Shown here: one piece after another, positions 16,868-24,838 of the stretch
How positions within the stretch are numbered: the stretch's first letter is position 1
How the letters are laid out: the number at the start of each line of letters is the position of its first letter
Source of the DNA: Arthrobacter sp. HY1533
GTDB lineage: Bacteria > Actinomycetota > Actinomycetes > Actinomycetales > Micrococcaceae
Length of the DNA stretch: 64,000 nucleotides
Reading direction: 5' to 3'
Assembly: GCF_027568515.1 (NCBI RefSeq)
Contig: NZ_JANKZF010000008.1
Location: forward strand, 62,001 to 126,000
Made by a program: the position numbers and the translations under genes
The notes under the pieces: model-generated
What the model was told of the DNA's origin: nothing
Seen by the model: only the letters and a program-made list of their open reading frames with translations
Database searches by the model: none

Positions 16868-17665
16868 ATGGAAACCAACCAGTCCCAGGCGCCTGCCATC
16901 AGTGTGCAGGGCCTGGAGAAGTCCTACAAGGACCTGCACGTGCTGCGCGGCGTGGATTTCGACGTCGAACCCGGCACCATCTTCGCCCTGCTCGGCTCCA
17001 ACGGCGCCGGCAAGACCACCATCGTGAAAATCCTCTCCACGCTCCTGAAGCCCGACGCCGGTGCTGCCGCCGTCAACGGCTTCGACGTCGCCACCGCGCC
17101 GGGGAACGTCCGTGAATCGATCAGCCTCACGGGGCAGTTCGCCGCAGTGGATGAGATCCTCACGGGCCGGGAGAACCTGGTCCTCGTGGCCAAACTGCGG
17201 CACATGAAGGACCCGGGCACCATTGCGGATGCACTACTTGGCCGGTTCTCGCTGACCGAGGCGGGCCCGCGCAAGGTGTCGGAGTACTCCGGCGGCATGC
17301 GGCGCCGGCTGGACATCGCCATGAGCTTGATCGGCAACCCACAGGTCATCTTCCTGGACGAGCCCACCACCGGCCTTGACCCGCAGGCCCGCCTCGAGGT
17401 GTGGCAGGCGGTCAAGGAACTTGCCGGGCAGGGCACCACGGTGCTGCTCACCACGCAGCACCTGGATGAGGCCGAGCACCTGGCCGACCGCATCGCGATC
17501 CTCCACGGGGGGCGCATCATCGTCAACGGCACGCTGGCCGAGCTCAAGGCACTGCTGCCGCCGGCCAAGGTTGAGTACGTCGAAAAGCAGCCCTCGCTCG
17601 AGGACGTCTTCTTCGCCATTGTTGGCGACGGCGGCGCCGGGCTTGGCGCGGCGGCAAGCGAGTAG
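16868..17665 (+). CDS. ABC exporter ATPase, DrrA-type
   Basis: The 265-residue protein is a single nucleotide-binding domain: Walker A GSNGAGKTT at about 43-51, Q-loop GQFAAVDEILTG, signature EYSGGMRRRLDIA near 145, Walker B VIFLDEPTTGLDP near 165 and the H-loop TTQHLDEAE. DrrA-type ATPases also carry a C-terminal extension like the PSLEDVFFAIVG here. It powers the permease encoded 9 bp downstream, probably exporting an antibiotic or lipid-like molecule. It starts 11 bp after the DUF1048 gene. Confidence 0.92.
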   Translation: METNQSQAPAISVQGLEKSYKDLHVLRGVDFDVEPGTIFALLGSNGAGKTTIVKILSTLLKPDAGAAAVNGFDVATAPGNVRESISLTGQFAAVDEILTGRENLVLVAKLRHMKDPGTIADALLGRFSLTEAGPRKVSEYSGGMRRRLDIAMSLIGNPQVIFLDEPTTGLDPQARLEVWQAVKELAGQGTTVLLTTQHLDEAEHLADRIAILHGGRIIVNGTLAELKALLPPAKVEYVEKQPSLEDVFFAIVGDGGAGLGAAASE

Positions 17666-17674
17666 GGAAACATC

Positions 17675-18436
17675 ATGAACACGTACTTCTTTGCAGACAC
17701 CGCCGTCCTGCTGGGGCGCTCGCTGCGCCACATCACCCGCAGCATGGACACCATCATCACCACCACGCTCATGCCGGTGGGCTTCCTGCTCTTGTTCGTC
17801 TACGTTTTTGGCGGCGCGATCCACACCGGCTCGGAATCCTATGTTGGTTACCTGCTGCCGGGCATCCTGATCATCACGATCGCCTCCGGAATCTCCTACA
17901 CGGCATTCCGACTGTTTTTGGACATGCAGAGCGGCATCTTTGAGCGCTTCCAGTCCATGCCGATTGCCCGCTCCTCCGTGCTGTGGGCGCACGTGCTGAC
18001 GTCCCTTGTGGCCAACATGGTCTCGGTCGCCGTCGTGGTGCTTGTGGGACTGGCCATGGGCTTCCGCTCCGGCGCCGGGGTGCTCGAATGGCTGGCGGTG
18101 GCGGGGATCCTGCTCCTGCTCACGCTGGCACTGACCTGGATCGCCGTGATCCCGGGGTTGACCGCGAAATCGGCCGACGGCGCCAGCGCCTTCGCCTATC
18201 CGCTGATCTTCCTGCCGTTCATCAGCTCCGCATTTGTGCCCACGGCGACCATGCCGGGGCCGGTGCGCTGGTTTGCGGAAAACCAGCCCGTGACCTCCAT
18301 TGTGGATTCCATCCGAAACTTGTTGGCGCAGCAGCCTGTGGGCACCGGCATCTGGGTGGCGCTGGCCTGGTGCGTGGGCATCCTGGTTGTCGCCTACTTC
18401 TTCGCGATGGCCGCGTACCGGAAGAAGATCTCCTAG
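17675..18436 (+). CDS. ABC-2 type permease, DrrB-type
   Basis: The 253-residue membrane protein has six expected helices. It carries the ABC-2 pattern TLMPVGFLLLFVYVFGGAI, then GSESYVGYLLPGILIITIASG and FERFQSMPIARSSVLWAHV, and the C-terminal loop FISSAFVPTATMPGPVRWFAENQPVTSIVDSIRNL that is characteristic of DrrB/daunorubicin-resistance permeases. It forms the transporter with the preceding ATPase. The ribosome site is GTAGGGAAACATC before ATG 17675. A repeated hairpin element lies just downstream. Confidence 0.92.
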   Translation: MNTYFFADTAVLLGRSLRHITRSMDTIITTTLMPVGFLLLFVYVFGGAIHTGSESYVGYLLPGILIITIASGISYTAFRLFLDMQSGIFERFQSMPIARSSVLWAHVLTSLVANMVSVAVVVLVGLAMGFRSGAGVLEWLAVAGILLLLTLALTWIAVIPGLTAKSADGASAFAYPLIFLPFISSAFVPTATMPGPVRWFAENQPVTSIVDSIRNLLAQQPVGTGIWVALAWCVGILVVAYFFAMAAYRKKIS

Positions 18437-18451
18437 CTTCAACGCCCCCTG

Positions 18452-18527
18452 GCGCCGAGTCTGACGGAGAACGTCCACAGTGACGTTCCGCAACGTCAGA
18501 CTCGGCGCTGGTGCGTCAGACTCGGCG
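18452..18527. repeat. Palindromic repeat element (GCGCCGAGTCTGACG family)
   Basis: GCGCCGAGTCTGACG (18452-18466) and its exact inverse (18494-18508) make a 15-bp stem. The loop holds a second stem, GAACGT (18469-18474) with ACGTTC (18483-18488). A further direct copy, CGTCAGACTCGGCG, follows at 18514-18527. It may act as terminator for the ABC operon, but the extra copy marks it as a REP-like element. Confidence 0.7.
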
Positions 18528-18539
18528 AAGAGCCCAGTG

Positions 18540-18586
18540 TTGAACATGTTCAAAAACCGTGATTTACTCGAAACTGAACACGTTCA
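18540..18586. promoter_or_regulatory. Tandem operators of the TetR regulator
   Basis: TTGAACATGTTCAA (18540-18553) is a perfect 14-base palindrome, and TGAACACGTTCA (18575-18586) repeats the same arms with one changed centre base. The centres are 34 bp apart and the second ends 16 bases before the TetR start. The consensus TGAACAYGTTCA is a probable binding site for the gene product. Confidence 0.8.
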
Positions 18587-18602
18587 AAAAAGGGGACCGG
18601 GC

Positions 18603-19268
18603 ATGGAATCAGAAAAGTTGGACGGCAAGGGTGCGCAGACCAGGGCCCTGGTGCTGGAAACGGCGCTGGGCATGTTCCGCACCAAGGGGTACGCCAAGAC
18701 CACCATGCGCGCCATCGCCGCGGAGGCCGGTGTTTCCCTGGGCAGCGCCTACTACTACTTCGCCTCCAAGGACGAGCTGGTCCTGGAGCTCTACCGGGAA
18801 TCGGTCACGGAACAACGCGCTGTCGCCACCGAGGCGCTCGCCGGATTGACCGGCTTGGGGGAGCGGCTCCGGGCAGCCTTGCATGCCGGCATCGATGCAC
18901 TCACCCCGTACCACGCGTTCGGCGGGGCGTTCGTGGGCAGCGCGCTGCCGCCGGATTCGGCCGTCAACCCGTTCGGCGGGCCGTCGCGCGAAGTCCGGGA
19001 GAACGCCGTCGAACTTTTCAACGAGGTTGTTCAAGGTGCCAAGGTGCCGCAATTCCTGCGCACCCAGCTGCCCGAACTGCTGTGGCTTGGCTACATGGGC
19101 GTGGTGCTGTTCTGGGTGTACGACCGCTCCGAGGGGCAGCGGCGCACGCGGACCCTGATTGACGGGGCGGCCCCGCTCATTGCGAAGCTGGTGGGGTTCT
19201 CGCGCCTGCCCGTGGTGAAGCCGCTCGTGGAGGAGGCGCTGGCCCTCAAGGCCAGGGTGCAGCCGTGA
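18603..19268 (+). CDS. TetR-family transcriptional regulator
   Basis: The 221-residue protein has an N-terminal TetR DNA-binding domain (residues about 12-60: TRALVLETALGMFRTKGYAKTTMRAIAAEAGVSLGSAYYYFASKDELVLELYR) and a helical ligand domain. It starts at ATG 18603 after AGGGG. Two palindromic TGAACAYGTTCA sites lie directly upstream, indicating autorepression. Its stop overlaps the start of the epimerase-like gene by 4 bp, so regulator, epimerase and membrane protein form one coupled operon. Confidence 0.9.
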   Translation: MESEKLDGKGAQTRALVLETALGMFRTKGYAKTTMRAIAAEAGVSLGSAYYYFASKDELVLELYRESVTEQRAVATEALAGLTGLGERLRAALHAGIDALTPYHAFGGAFVGSALPPDSAVNPFGGPSREVRENAVELFNEVVQGAKVPQFLRTQLPELLWLGYMGVVLFWVYDRSEGQRRTRTLIDGAAPLIAKLVGFSRLPVVKPLVEEALALKARVQP

Positions 19269-20167
19269 AAACAGTTGTCATCGCCGGGGCGTCGGGGTTC
19301 ATCGGCACGCATTTCCGCCGCCTATTCGACGACGCCGGGTGGCAGGTGCGCACCGTGGGCAGGACCGGCGATGCCGTCTGGGGTGACACGACGGCCATCA
19401 CGGCCGTGCTCGAGGGGGCGGATTTGCTGCTCAACCTGGCCGGGAAATCAGTCTCCTGCCGCTACACGCCGGCCAACAAAGCGGAAATCATCCGCTCCCG
19501 GGTGGAGACCACCGCCGAACTCGGCCGGGCCCTGGCCGCCTGTGCGCACCCGCCGGTCGACTGGTTCAACGCAAGCACCGGCACCATCTACCGCGATGCC
19601 CGGGACCGGCCGCAGGGCGAGGACGACGGCGAACTGGGCGCGGGCTTCTCCGTCGAGGTGGCTCGGGCCTGGGAGGAAACGCTCGCGGCGGCACCGGCCC
19701 CGGGTACGCGCAAGATCCCGCTGCGGATCACGATCGCTATGGGTGCCGGCGGCGGCGTCATGCGGCCCTTCAACAACCTGGCACGGCTGGGCCTGGGCGG
19801 GCGCATGGGTGACGGCGGGCAGAAATTCAGCTGGGTGCACATTGAGGACCTGTTCCGGGCAGTCATGTTCCTGCACGACCACCCCGGGATCACAGGACCG
19901 GTCAACATTGCGGCCCCCGAGGTGGTGACGAATGCCGGGCTCATGGCGGCGGTGCGCACAGCCAACCACGTGCCGTTCGGGCTGCCGACCCCCGCCTGGC
20001 TGCTCCGCCTCGGCGCGGTGCTGATCCGCACGGAAACCGAACTGGTCCTGAAAAGTCGCTGGGTGCGGGCGGGCAAGCTGGCCGACGCCGGATTTGAGTG
20101 GACGTTTCCCGGGCTGGCCGGAGCGCTCGCGGACATCGACGGCGCCTCGATTGGGCAACGGTCATGA
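19265..20167 (+). CDS. TIGR01777-type NAD-dependent epimerase/dehydratase-like protein (SDR39U1)
   Basis: The 300-residue extended SDR starts at GTG 19265. It shows the NAD(P) motif GASGFIGTHF at residues 8-17, LLNLAGKSV, a STGTIY substrate segment near 105 and a C-terminal FSWVHIEDLFRAVMFL near 195. The usual YxxxK is not obvious, as in other TIGR01777 (YfcH/SDR39U1) members. Function of the family is poorly known; cell-division or cell-wall links are reported for some. It is translationally coupled to the TetR gene upstream and to a membrane-protein gene downstream (ATGA overlaps). Confidence 0.85.
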   Translation: MKTVVIAGASGFIGTHFRRLFDDAGWQVRTVGRTGDAVWGDTTAITAVLEGADLLLNLAGKSVSCRYTPANKAEIIRSRVETTAELGRALAACAHPPVDWFNASTGTIYRDARDRPQGEDDGELGAGFSVEVARAWEETLAAAPAPGTRKIPLRITIAMGAGGGVMRPFNNLARLGLGGRMGDGGQKFSWVHIEDLFRAVMFLHDHPGITGPVNIAAPEVVTNAGLMAAVRTANHVPFGLPTPAWLLRLGAVLIRTETELVLKSRWVRAGKLADAGFEWTFPGLAGALADIDGASIGQRS

Positions 20168-20664
20168 CGGACCAGCGCTACGGCCGCCCCGGACCATTTA
20201 GCCGCCCGCCCAAACCCGGCGGGTACAGCATGAACTATGGACTGCCCGCCCTGTTGATCGGCTGGTTCCTGACCTTCTTCCTGTTCTGCCTGGGACTGGC
20301 GGTGGCGTCAATGGTTGCCGAGGGCCTGAGTGGCGGTGGCCTTGGCCTGTATTTCCTCCCGATTTCGCTGATTTACGGTTTTCCCGCCGCGGCGGTGGTT
20401 GGCCTGCCGCTGGCCCTGCTTGTTGCCTGGCCGCTGCGCCGGGTCCGGAGGCAATGGATCCACGTGGTGGCATTTGCCTGCGCCGTCGGGGCGGCCGGGG
20501 CGGGCATGGCCGCGCTGCTGGCCTCCGGCGCCCCCGGAGGCGGCGTTGATTGGCAGGGGCCCGTGATCATGGGGGCGTGGGCCGGATGTTGCGCCGCGGC
20601 GGGCCGGGCCAGCGTCATCAGGATGGTCGCAGCCAGGAACCGCCCCGCCGTGAACTCGCACTAA
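20164..20664 (+). CDS. Predicted four-helix membrane protein
   Basis: The 166-residue protein begins MTDQRYGRPGPFSRPPKPGG and then has four hydrophobic segments (about residues 27-50, 60-90, 100-122, 130-150) joined by short loops including a basic RRVRRQW. ATG 20164 overlaps the previous stop (ATGA), which decides the start; upstream in-frame codons lie within the epimerase gene. I do not recognise a family. Operon position suggests a membrane partner or target of the TetR-controlled epimerase. A long nested inverted repeat overlaps its 3' end. Confidence 0.7.
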   Translation: MTDQRYGRPGPFSRPPKPGGYSMNYGLPALLIGWFLTFFLFCLGLAVASMVAEGLSGGGLGLYFLPISLIYGFPAAAVVGLPLALLVAWPLRRVRRQWIHVVAFACAVGAAGAGMAALLASGAPGGGVDWQGPVIMGAWAGCCAAAGRASVIRMVAARNRPAVNSH

Positions 20665-20711
20665 TCGCCCAAAAACCGCGCCGAGAAGGGCGACAACTGA
20701 GAGTTCACGGC
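20647..20711. repeat. Nested palindromic element
   Basis: GCCGTGAACTC (20647-20657) pairs with GAGTTCACGGC (20701-20711), and inside it TCGCCC (20665-20670) pairs with GGGCGA (20688-20693). The element begins inside the last codons of the membrane-protein gene. It can serve as a terminator, but its two-tier design resembles the other REP-like elements in this window. Confidence 0.65.
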
Positions 20712-20851
20712 CCGAATCCGGCAGCAGAATCGATCAGTTCCGTGCGGCGGCGCCGATAGGTTGTGATCCAAAACATTCAATGCCTACATCCGATATGATT
20801 TTCACAAAAGACCGGGCAGTGACCCCCGCCACCTGTGATTGGACCACCCGA

Positions 20852-22849
20852 ATGACTTCCACGCTGACCATGACCACCCAAACCATCCAGTTGGCCGAGC
20901 TGGGTCCGGATTCGCCCCTGCCCGCCGTGCAGGCGCTGCTCGAACCGCCCTATGTAGTGGGGGAGGGCATCCCGGAGGAAATTGCGGCCGGGGCCCGGTG
21001 GGGCAAGGTCAAGAACATCTACCCATACCCCATGCAGGAGGAGTACTCGCGGGCCACGAGTGCAACTGAGGTGGCCGCCGTCGTGCTTGAAAACGGGCAT
21101 GTGAAGGCAACGTTCCTGCCCCAGCTCGGCGGGCGCCTGTGGAGCCTGGAGGACAAGGCCAGCGGCAAGGAGTTGCTGCACACGCAGGACCGCGTCCAGT
21201 TCGCCAACCTGGCCCTGCGCAACGCATGGTTTGCCGGCGGGATCGAGTTCAACATTGGCACGCGCGGCCATTCGCCCACCACCTGCGCGCCCCTGCACAC
21301 GGCCGTGGTGCGCACGCCGGAGGGGCAGGAAGTGCTGCGCATGTGGGAGTTCGACCGCCTGCGCGAGGTGGTTTTCCAGATCGACGCCTGGCTGCCGGCG
21401 GATTCCAAGGTGGTGCTGGTGGCCGTTCGCATCCAAAACCCCAACGCTGAAACTGTCCCGATGTACTGGTGGACCAATGCCGCCGTCCCGCAGAGCCCCC
21501 AGACGCGTGTCCTGGCCCCGGCGAAGCTGGCCTACGCCACCAACTACGACGGTTCCATGACCCGTGTCGATCCCACCGACGTCCGCGGCGTCGACGCCAC
21601 CTGGCCGGAAAACAACAAGACGCAGGCAGCTGACTTCTTCTTCGACATTGCCCCGGAAGAGCGCCGCTGGGAAGTCGCCGCGGACGACGCCGGGGACGGG
21701 CTTGCGCTGGTGTCCTCGCCGCAGCTGCGGGGCCGGAAGTTGTTCGTCTGGGGCGAGACCGTGGGCGGCCACCGCTGGCAGGAATGGCTGAGCCCTTCCG
21801 AAGGCGAGGATGCGGAGCCCCGCCGCTACGCCGAAATCCAGTCTGGCCTGGCCCAGACCCAGTTTGAGCACGTCCCCATGCCGGCCGGCGCCAGCTGGCA
21901 GTGGGTGGAGGCCTACGGCAACGCCGCCCTGGACCCCGCACTCGCCGCAGGGCCGTGGGACGTGGCAGTGGCCCATGGCGCGCGGCGTGTTGAAGAGCTG
22001 GTTTCGGAACAGGCCGTTGCCGGCGCCCTGGCGGACGCCGGGCGCTGGGCGGACCTGCCGCCGTCGGAGTTCCTGCTGGCCGGCAACGGCTGGGGCGCCC
22101 TGGAGGCCGAACGCCGCCGGGATGCGCAGGCAGGCTGGGTGGACGGGGCTGGAACGCCTTTCGGCCCGGAGACCCTCACCGCCGAGCAGGCCCCCTGGCT
22201 TGAACTGCTTCGTGCCAAGGGGGAGGCGGGGGACCAGCCGTTCGCCGGGGCGGAGTCCTTTGTCCGCGGGCTCGACTGGGAAGAGCTGTTGGCGGCCGGG
22301 TGCAAGACAAGCGCCGAGGCAGCCTTCCACCACGCCGTCATGGTGCATGCGCGGGTTTCGGAAACGGCCGAGGAGTTGGCCGCTGTCGCCGGGCTGTACC
22401 GCAAGGCCCTCGAGGGGGAGTTCGAAGGCGGCGAACCGCTGCGTGAATCCAGCCGGGCGCTGGCCCGCCGCGGCCTGGGCCTGGCGCTGATCGCCGCCGG
22501 CGATATTGCCGGTGGACTGGACGATGCCGCCGCAGCCTGCGCCCTGGACCGTGGCAGCCGCGCATTGCTCGTGGAGGCGGCTACCAATGCCGTGGACCAT
22601 GGCCGCCCGTCAATGGTGTTGGAGCTCGTGGCGCAGGCGCCGGCTGAGCTGGCGTCGCTGGGCCGGATCCAGTTCCTCGTGGCCCGGGCGCACGCCGACC
22701 TGGGCGACACAGCGGCCGCTGCCGCCATCCTCAAGGCCGGCGTGGAGGTGCCCGACATCCGCGAGGGCGTCAACTCCATCACCGAGCTCTGGCTGCGCGT
22801 CTGCCCCGGCGAGGACGTGCCCGCCGAATACCAGTTCAGCATGAACTGA
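20852..22849 (+). CDS. DUF5107 domain protein with galactose-mutarotase-like fold
   Basis: A large cytosolic protein of 665 residues from ATG 20852. In-frame ATGs at 20780 and 20870 are alternatives; none has a clear Shine-Dalgarno, and a TATGAT -10-like sequence at 20794 argues against 20780. The first 380 or so residues carry DUF5107 features: FLPQLGGRLWSLEDKASGKELLHTQ, AWFAGGIEFNIGTRGHS and VPMYWWTNAAVPQ, similar to aldose-1-epimerase/mutarotase barrels that bind sugars. The rest is alpha-helical, with pairs of helices resembling TPR units. It has no neighbours of the same operon. A role in carbohydrate processing is inferred; catalytic residues are not identified. Confidence 0.8.
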   Translation: MTSTLTMTTQTIQLAELGPDSPLPAVQALLEPPYVVGEGIPEEIAAGARWGKVKNIYPYPMQEEYSRATSATEVAAVVLENGHVKATFLPQLGGRLWSLEDKASGKELLHTQDRVQFANLALRNAWFAGGIEFNIGTRGHSPTTCAPLHTAVVRTPEGQEVLRMWEFDRLREVVFQIDAWLPADSKVVLVAVRIQNPNAETVPMYWWTNAAVPQSPQTRVLAPAKLAYATNYDGSMTRVDPTDVRGVDATWPENNKTQAADFFFDIAPEERRWEVAADDAGDGLALVSSPQLRGRKLFVWGETVGGHRWQEWLSPSEGEDAEPRRYAEIQSGLAQTQFEHVPMPAGASWQWVEAYGNAALDPALAAGPWDVAVAHGARRVEELVSEQAVAGALADAGRWADLPPSEFLLAGNGWGALEAERRRDAQAGWVDGAGTPFGPETLTAEQAPWLELLRAKGEAGDQPFAGAESFVRGLDWEELLAAGCKTSAEAAFHHAVMVHARVSETAEELAAVAGLYRKALEGEFEGGEPLRESSRALARRGLGLALIAAGDIAGGLDDAAAACALDRGSRALLVEAATNAVDHGRPSMVLELVAQAPAELASLGRIQFLVARAHADLGDTAAAAAILKAGVEVPDIREGVNSITELWLRVCPGEDVPAEYQFSMN

Positions 22850-22878
22850 CCCCACTCCAGCCCCCGCCGCCCCGCCTG

Positions 22879-22935
22879 ACGCTCCCTCACTTCTGGGGGT
22901 GTTTTTGGCATCGCTCCCTCACTTGTTGGGGGAGC
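22879..22935. repeat. Repeat element with two CGCTCCCTCACTT units (left copy)
   Basis: CGCTCCCTCACTT occurs at 22880-22892 and 22912-22924, 32 bp apart, with GGGGGTGTTTTTGGC between; an inverted GGGGGAGCG follows (22928-22936). A diverged copy in inverted orientation lies at 24008-24050 with the same 32-bp spacing. The two copies flank the amidohydrolase gene. Confidence 0.75.
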
Positions 22936-22951
22936 GATCGGGCCGAATCCC

Positions 22952-23890
22952 TCATGCGGTGATGCCCAACAGCCTGGCGAGATTGTGGTTGACTATCGCG
23001 TCCGCCTGGTCCGCAGGGAGTGCAGCGTGGGGGTAGTTGATGGCTTCGGTGAGGTACTGGTTTTGGTAGGGAAAATCGGTGCCGAGGAGGAGTCTGTCTG
23101 CGCCAAAGGTATCCCGTGCCGCCCGGAGCGCGGTGGGGTCGATGTGGCTGACCGTGTCAAACCAGAGTCGCTTGGCGGCGATGCTGGGGCGTTCCGGTGT
23201 GCCGGGGGCTTCCCATTCGTAGAGGTGGTCGATGCGCTCCATAAGCGTTGACAGTGCGCCTCCGAGGTGTCCGATGATGATCTTCATGTTGGGGTACTTG
23301 CTGGGTATGCCTCTGAGTATGAGGTGCATCGCCGCAATGGTGTCCTCCATTGGGGCACCGATCATCCAGGTGAGTTTGTTGTCGGCGACCAGGGATGACT
23401 CGCCGCCAAGCCCTGCGGGATGAACGTAGAGAACAGCCGAGCGCGCGTTGAGTTCAGCAAAGATCGGGTCCCAGTCGGGATCTGCAACCGAGCGGCCCAG
23501 AATCGAACTGGCCATCGTTGCGCCGAGCATGCCTAATTCATCCATTCCGCGGCGAAGTTCTTGAAGTGATGCCTCGACGTGGGGCATTGGGAGAGCCGCC
23601 AGGGCGCGAAACCTGTTGGGGTGCTGCTCCACGAGAGCCGCGTATTCGTCATTGACGTGCGTCGCGGCGTGGACGGCGTGTTCCAGGGTGTCGAAGTAGG
23701 GGAGTTGCGGGGATGCACTGAGGATCTGCATGTCGATCCCGTTGTCATCCATCATCTTGAGCCGAGCTGCAAGTTCATTGCCGGACCCGGCTCCGACGCC
23801 CCGTTGTGTGTCGGTGTCAGGCTTTCCGTATCCCTTGAGGATGTCCAGGTATTCCGTGGTCCAGTAGTGGGCATGAATATCGATTCGCAC
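22952..23890 (-). CDS. Amidohydrolase-2 family enzyme (ACMSD-like decarboxylase/hydrolase)
   Basis: A 312-residue TIM-barrel metal enzyme. The first strand ends in MRIDIHAHYW (HxH metal ligands), YVHPAG near residue 153 and IIIGHLGGALSTLMERID near 205 give further histidines, and LLLGTDFPYQNQ near 270 supplies the aspartate, all typical of the ACMSD/5-carboxyvanillate/6-methylsalicylate decarboxylase family. The reaction is decarboxylation or hydrolysis of an aromatic or enol acid; the substrate is unknown. GC content is visibly lower than in neighbouring genes (for example 23281-23340 is near 53 percent), and repeat elements flank the gene, so recent acquisition is plausible. ATG 23890 is used. 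No operon partner is present. Confidence 0.85.
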   Translation of the reverse strand: MRIDIHAHYWTTEYLDILKGYGKPDTDTQRGVGAGSGNELAARLKMMDDNGIDMQILSASPQLPYFDTLEHAVHAATHVNDEYAALVEQHPNRFRALAALPMPHVEASLQELRRGMDELGMLGATMASSILGRSVADPDWDPIFAELNARSAVLYVHPAGLGGESSLVADNKLTWMIGAPMEDTIAAMHLILRGIPSKYPNMKIIIGHLGGALSTLMERIDHLYEWEAPGTPERPSIAAKRLWFDTVSHIDPTALRAARDTFGADRLLLGTDFPYQNQYLTEAINYPHAALPADQADAIVNHNLARLLGITA

Positions 23891-24007
23891 AGCGTTTCAT
23901 CCTTTTTGTTGATTTGTTCAAGATCCGGTGGTTCATTTCAAAGTTATGAGCTCAAGCTAACTTGAGGTCAAATCGAAGGCCTGCGGTCGCGCAAAACGCC
24001 CGTGTTC

Positions 24008-24050
24008 TGAGGGAGCGTTCGCCTGAACACCCCGAAAAGTGAGGGAGCGC
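24008..24050. repeat. Repeat element with two CGCTCCCTCACTT-like units (right, inverted copy)
   Basis: Read on the minus strand it gives CGCTCCCTCACTTTTCGGGGTGTT then CGCTCCCTCAG, matching the left copy (22880 onwards) at most positions with identical 32-bp unit spacing. It lies in the 240-bp gap between the amidohydrolase and GntR genes. The rest of that gap shows only the GntR promoter. Confidence 0.75.
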
Positions 24051-24093
24051 AATGGGTTAAAGCCCCAAAGGTGATGCGGCGTCGGAGGGGACG

Positions 24094-24123
24094 TTGACAG
24101 CGGCTTGTGAGGCGTGTCATAGT
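24094..24123 (+). promoter_or_regulatory. Promoter of the asparagine/aspartate operon, probably leaderless
   Basis: TTGACA (24094-24099), 18 bp, CATAGT (24118-24123), then 7 bases to ATG 24131. An in-frame GTG at 24107 falls between the -35 and -10 and so cannot be the start if this promoter is used. Confidence 0.65.
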
Positions 24124-24130
24124 TCAAGGC

Positions 24131-24838
24131 ATGAACTTGTCAGACAGCTGGACAGCCGGACAGCCACAGATCGTCCGCGTCAGCGCCGCCGAGGCAGTGT
24201 TCAAATCCCTCCGCAGCGCCATTGAAGCGGGCGAGCTGAAAATTGGGGCCAAGCTGAGCAGCGAAACCGCGCTCGCAGCCCAGTACGGAGTCAGTCGCTC
24301 GGTTGTCCGCGAGGCCCTGCGCTCATGCACGGCCCTGGGCCTGACCGAAACCCAAACCGGCAAGGGCACCTTCGTCATCGCCAACCGCGCCGCCGGCGAC
24401 CTGGTCCTGGGCCAGTACTCAGCCCGCAGCCTCATGGAGGCCCGCCCGCACATTGAGGTGCCCGCCGCCCAGTTCGCCGCCGAACGCCGCACCGCCGAAC
24501 AGCTCGAGGAAATGCGCGGCATCGTCGAGCTCATGGCCGAGGAGGACGACCCCGAAATTTGGGTGGGCCTGGACGCCGCCTTCCACGCCGCCATTGCCCG
24601 CGCCAGCGGCAACGGCGTGTTCGCCCAGGTGGTCAACGACATCCGCGGCGCCATGGTCCACCAGTCCGAGACCATCAACCTCATCACGGGCCGCGCCCGC
24701 CAGTCCGACCTTGAACACCGCGCCATCCTCGCCGCGATCACCCGCGGCAGCAACGCCGAGGCCGGCCGCGCCATGGCCGTCCACCTGTCCGCCGTCGACA
24801 CCGCGCTCGGCGAGATCATGGGAGAAATGAACGCATGA
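24131..24838 (+). CDS. FadR-type GntR regulator of asparagine/aspartate use
   Basis: The 235-residue protein has the GntR winged helix at about residues 20-85 (VFKSLRSAIEAGELKIGAKLSSETALAAQYGVSRSVVREALRSCTALGLTETQTGKGTFV) and an all-helical FCD domain (about 95-225) with the metal-binding DAAFHAAIARASGN and LEHRAILAAI segments. FCD domains bind small carboxylates, so aspartate or asparagine is a fitting effector. The gene is first in an operon and overlaps the asparaginase start by 4 bp. The transcript looks leaderless. Confidence 0.9.
   Translation: MNLSDSWTAGQPQIVRVSAAEAVFKSLRSAIEAGELKIGAKLSSETALAAQYGVSRSVVREALRSCTALGLTETQTGKGTFVIANRAAGDLVLGQYSARSLMEARPHIEVPAAQFAAERRTAEQLEEMRGIVELMAEEDDPEIWVGLDAAFHAAIARASGNGVFAQVVNDIRGAMVHQSETINLITGRARQSDLEHRAILAAITRGSNAEAGRAMAVHLSAVDTALGEIMGEMNA

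Noticed and set aside
20777-22600. 607-residue minus-strand frame over the DUF5107 gene
   Set aside because: Antisense shadow of a gene whose plus-strand protein shows clear family motifs.
22879-24050. Repeats read as a CRISPR array
   Set aside because: Only two units per element with 19-base gaps, inverted copies 1.1 kb apart, and no cas gene.
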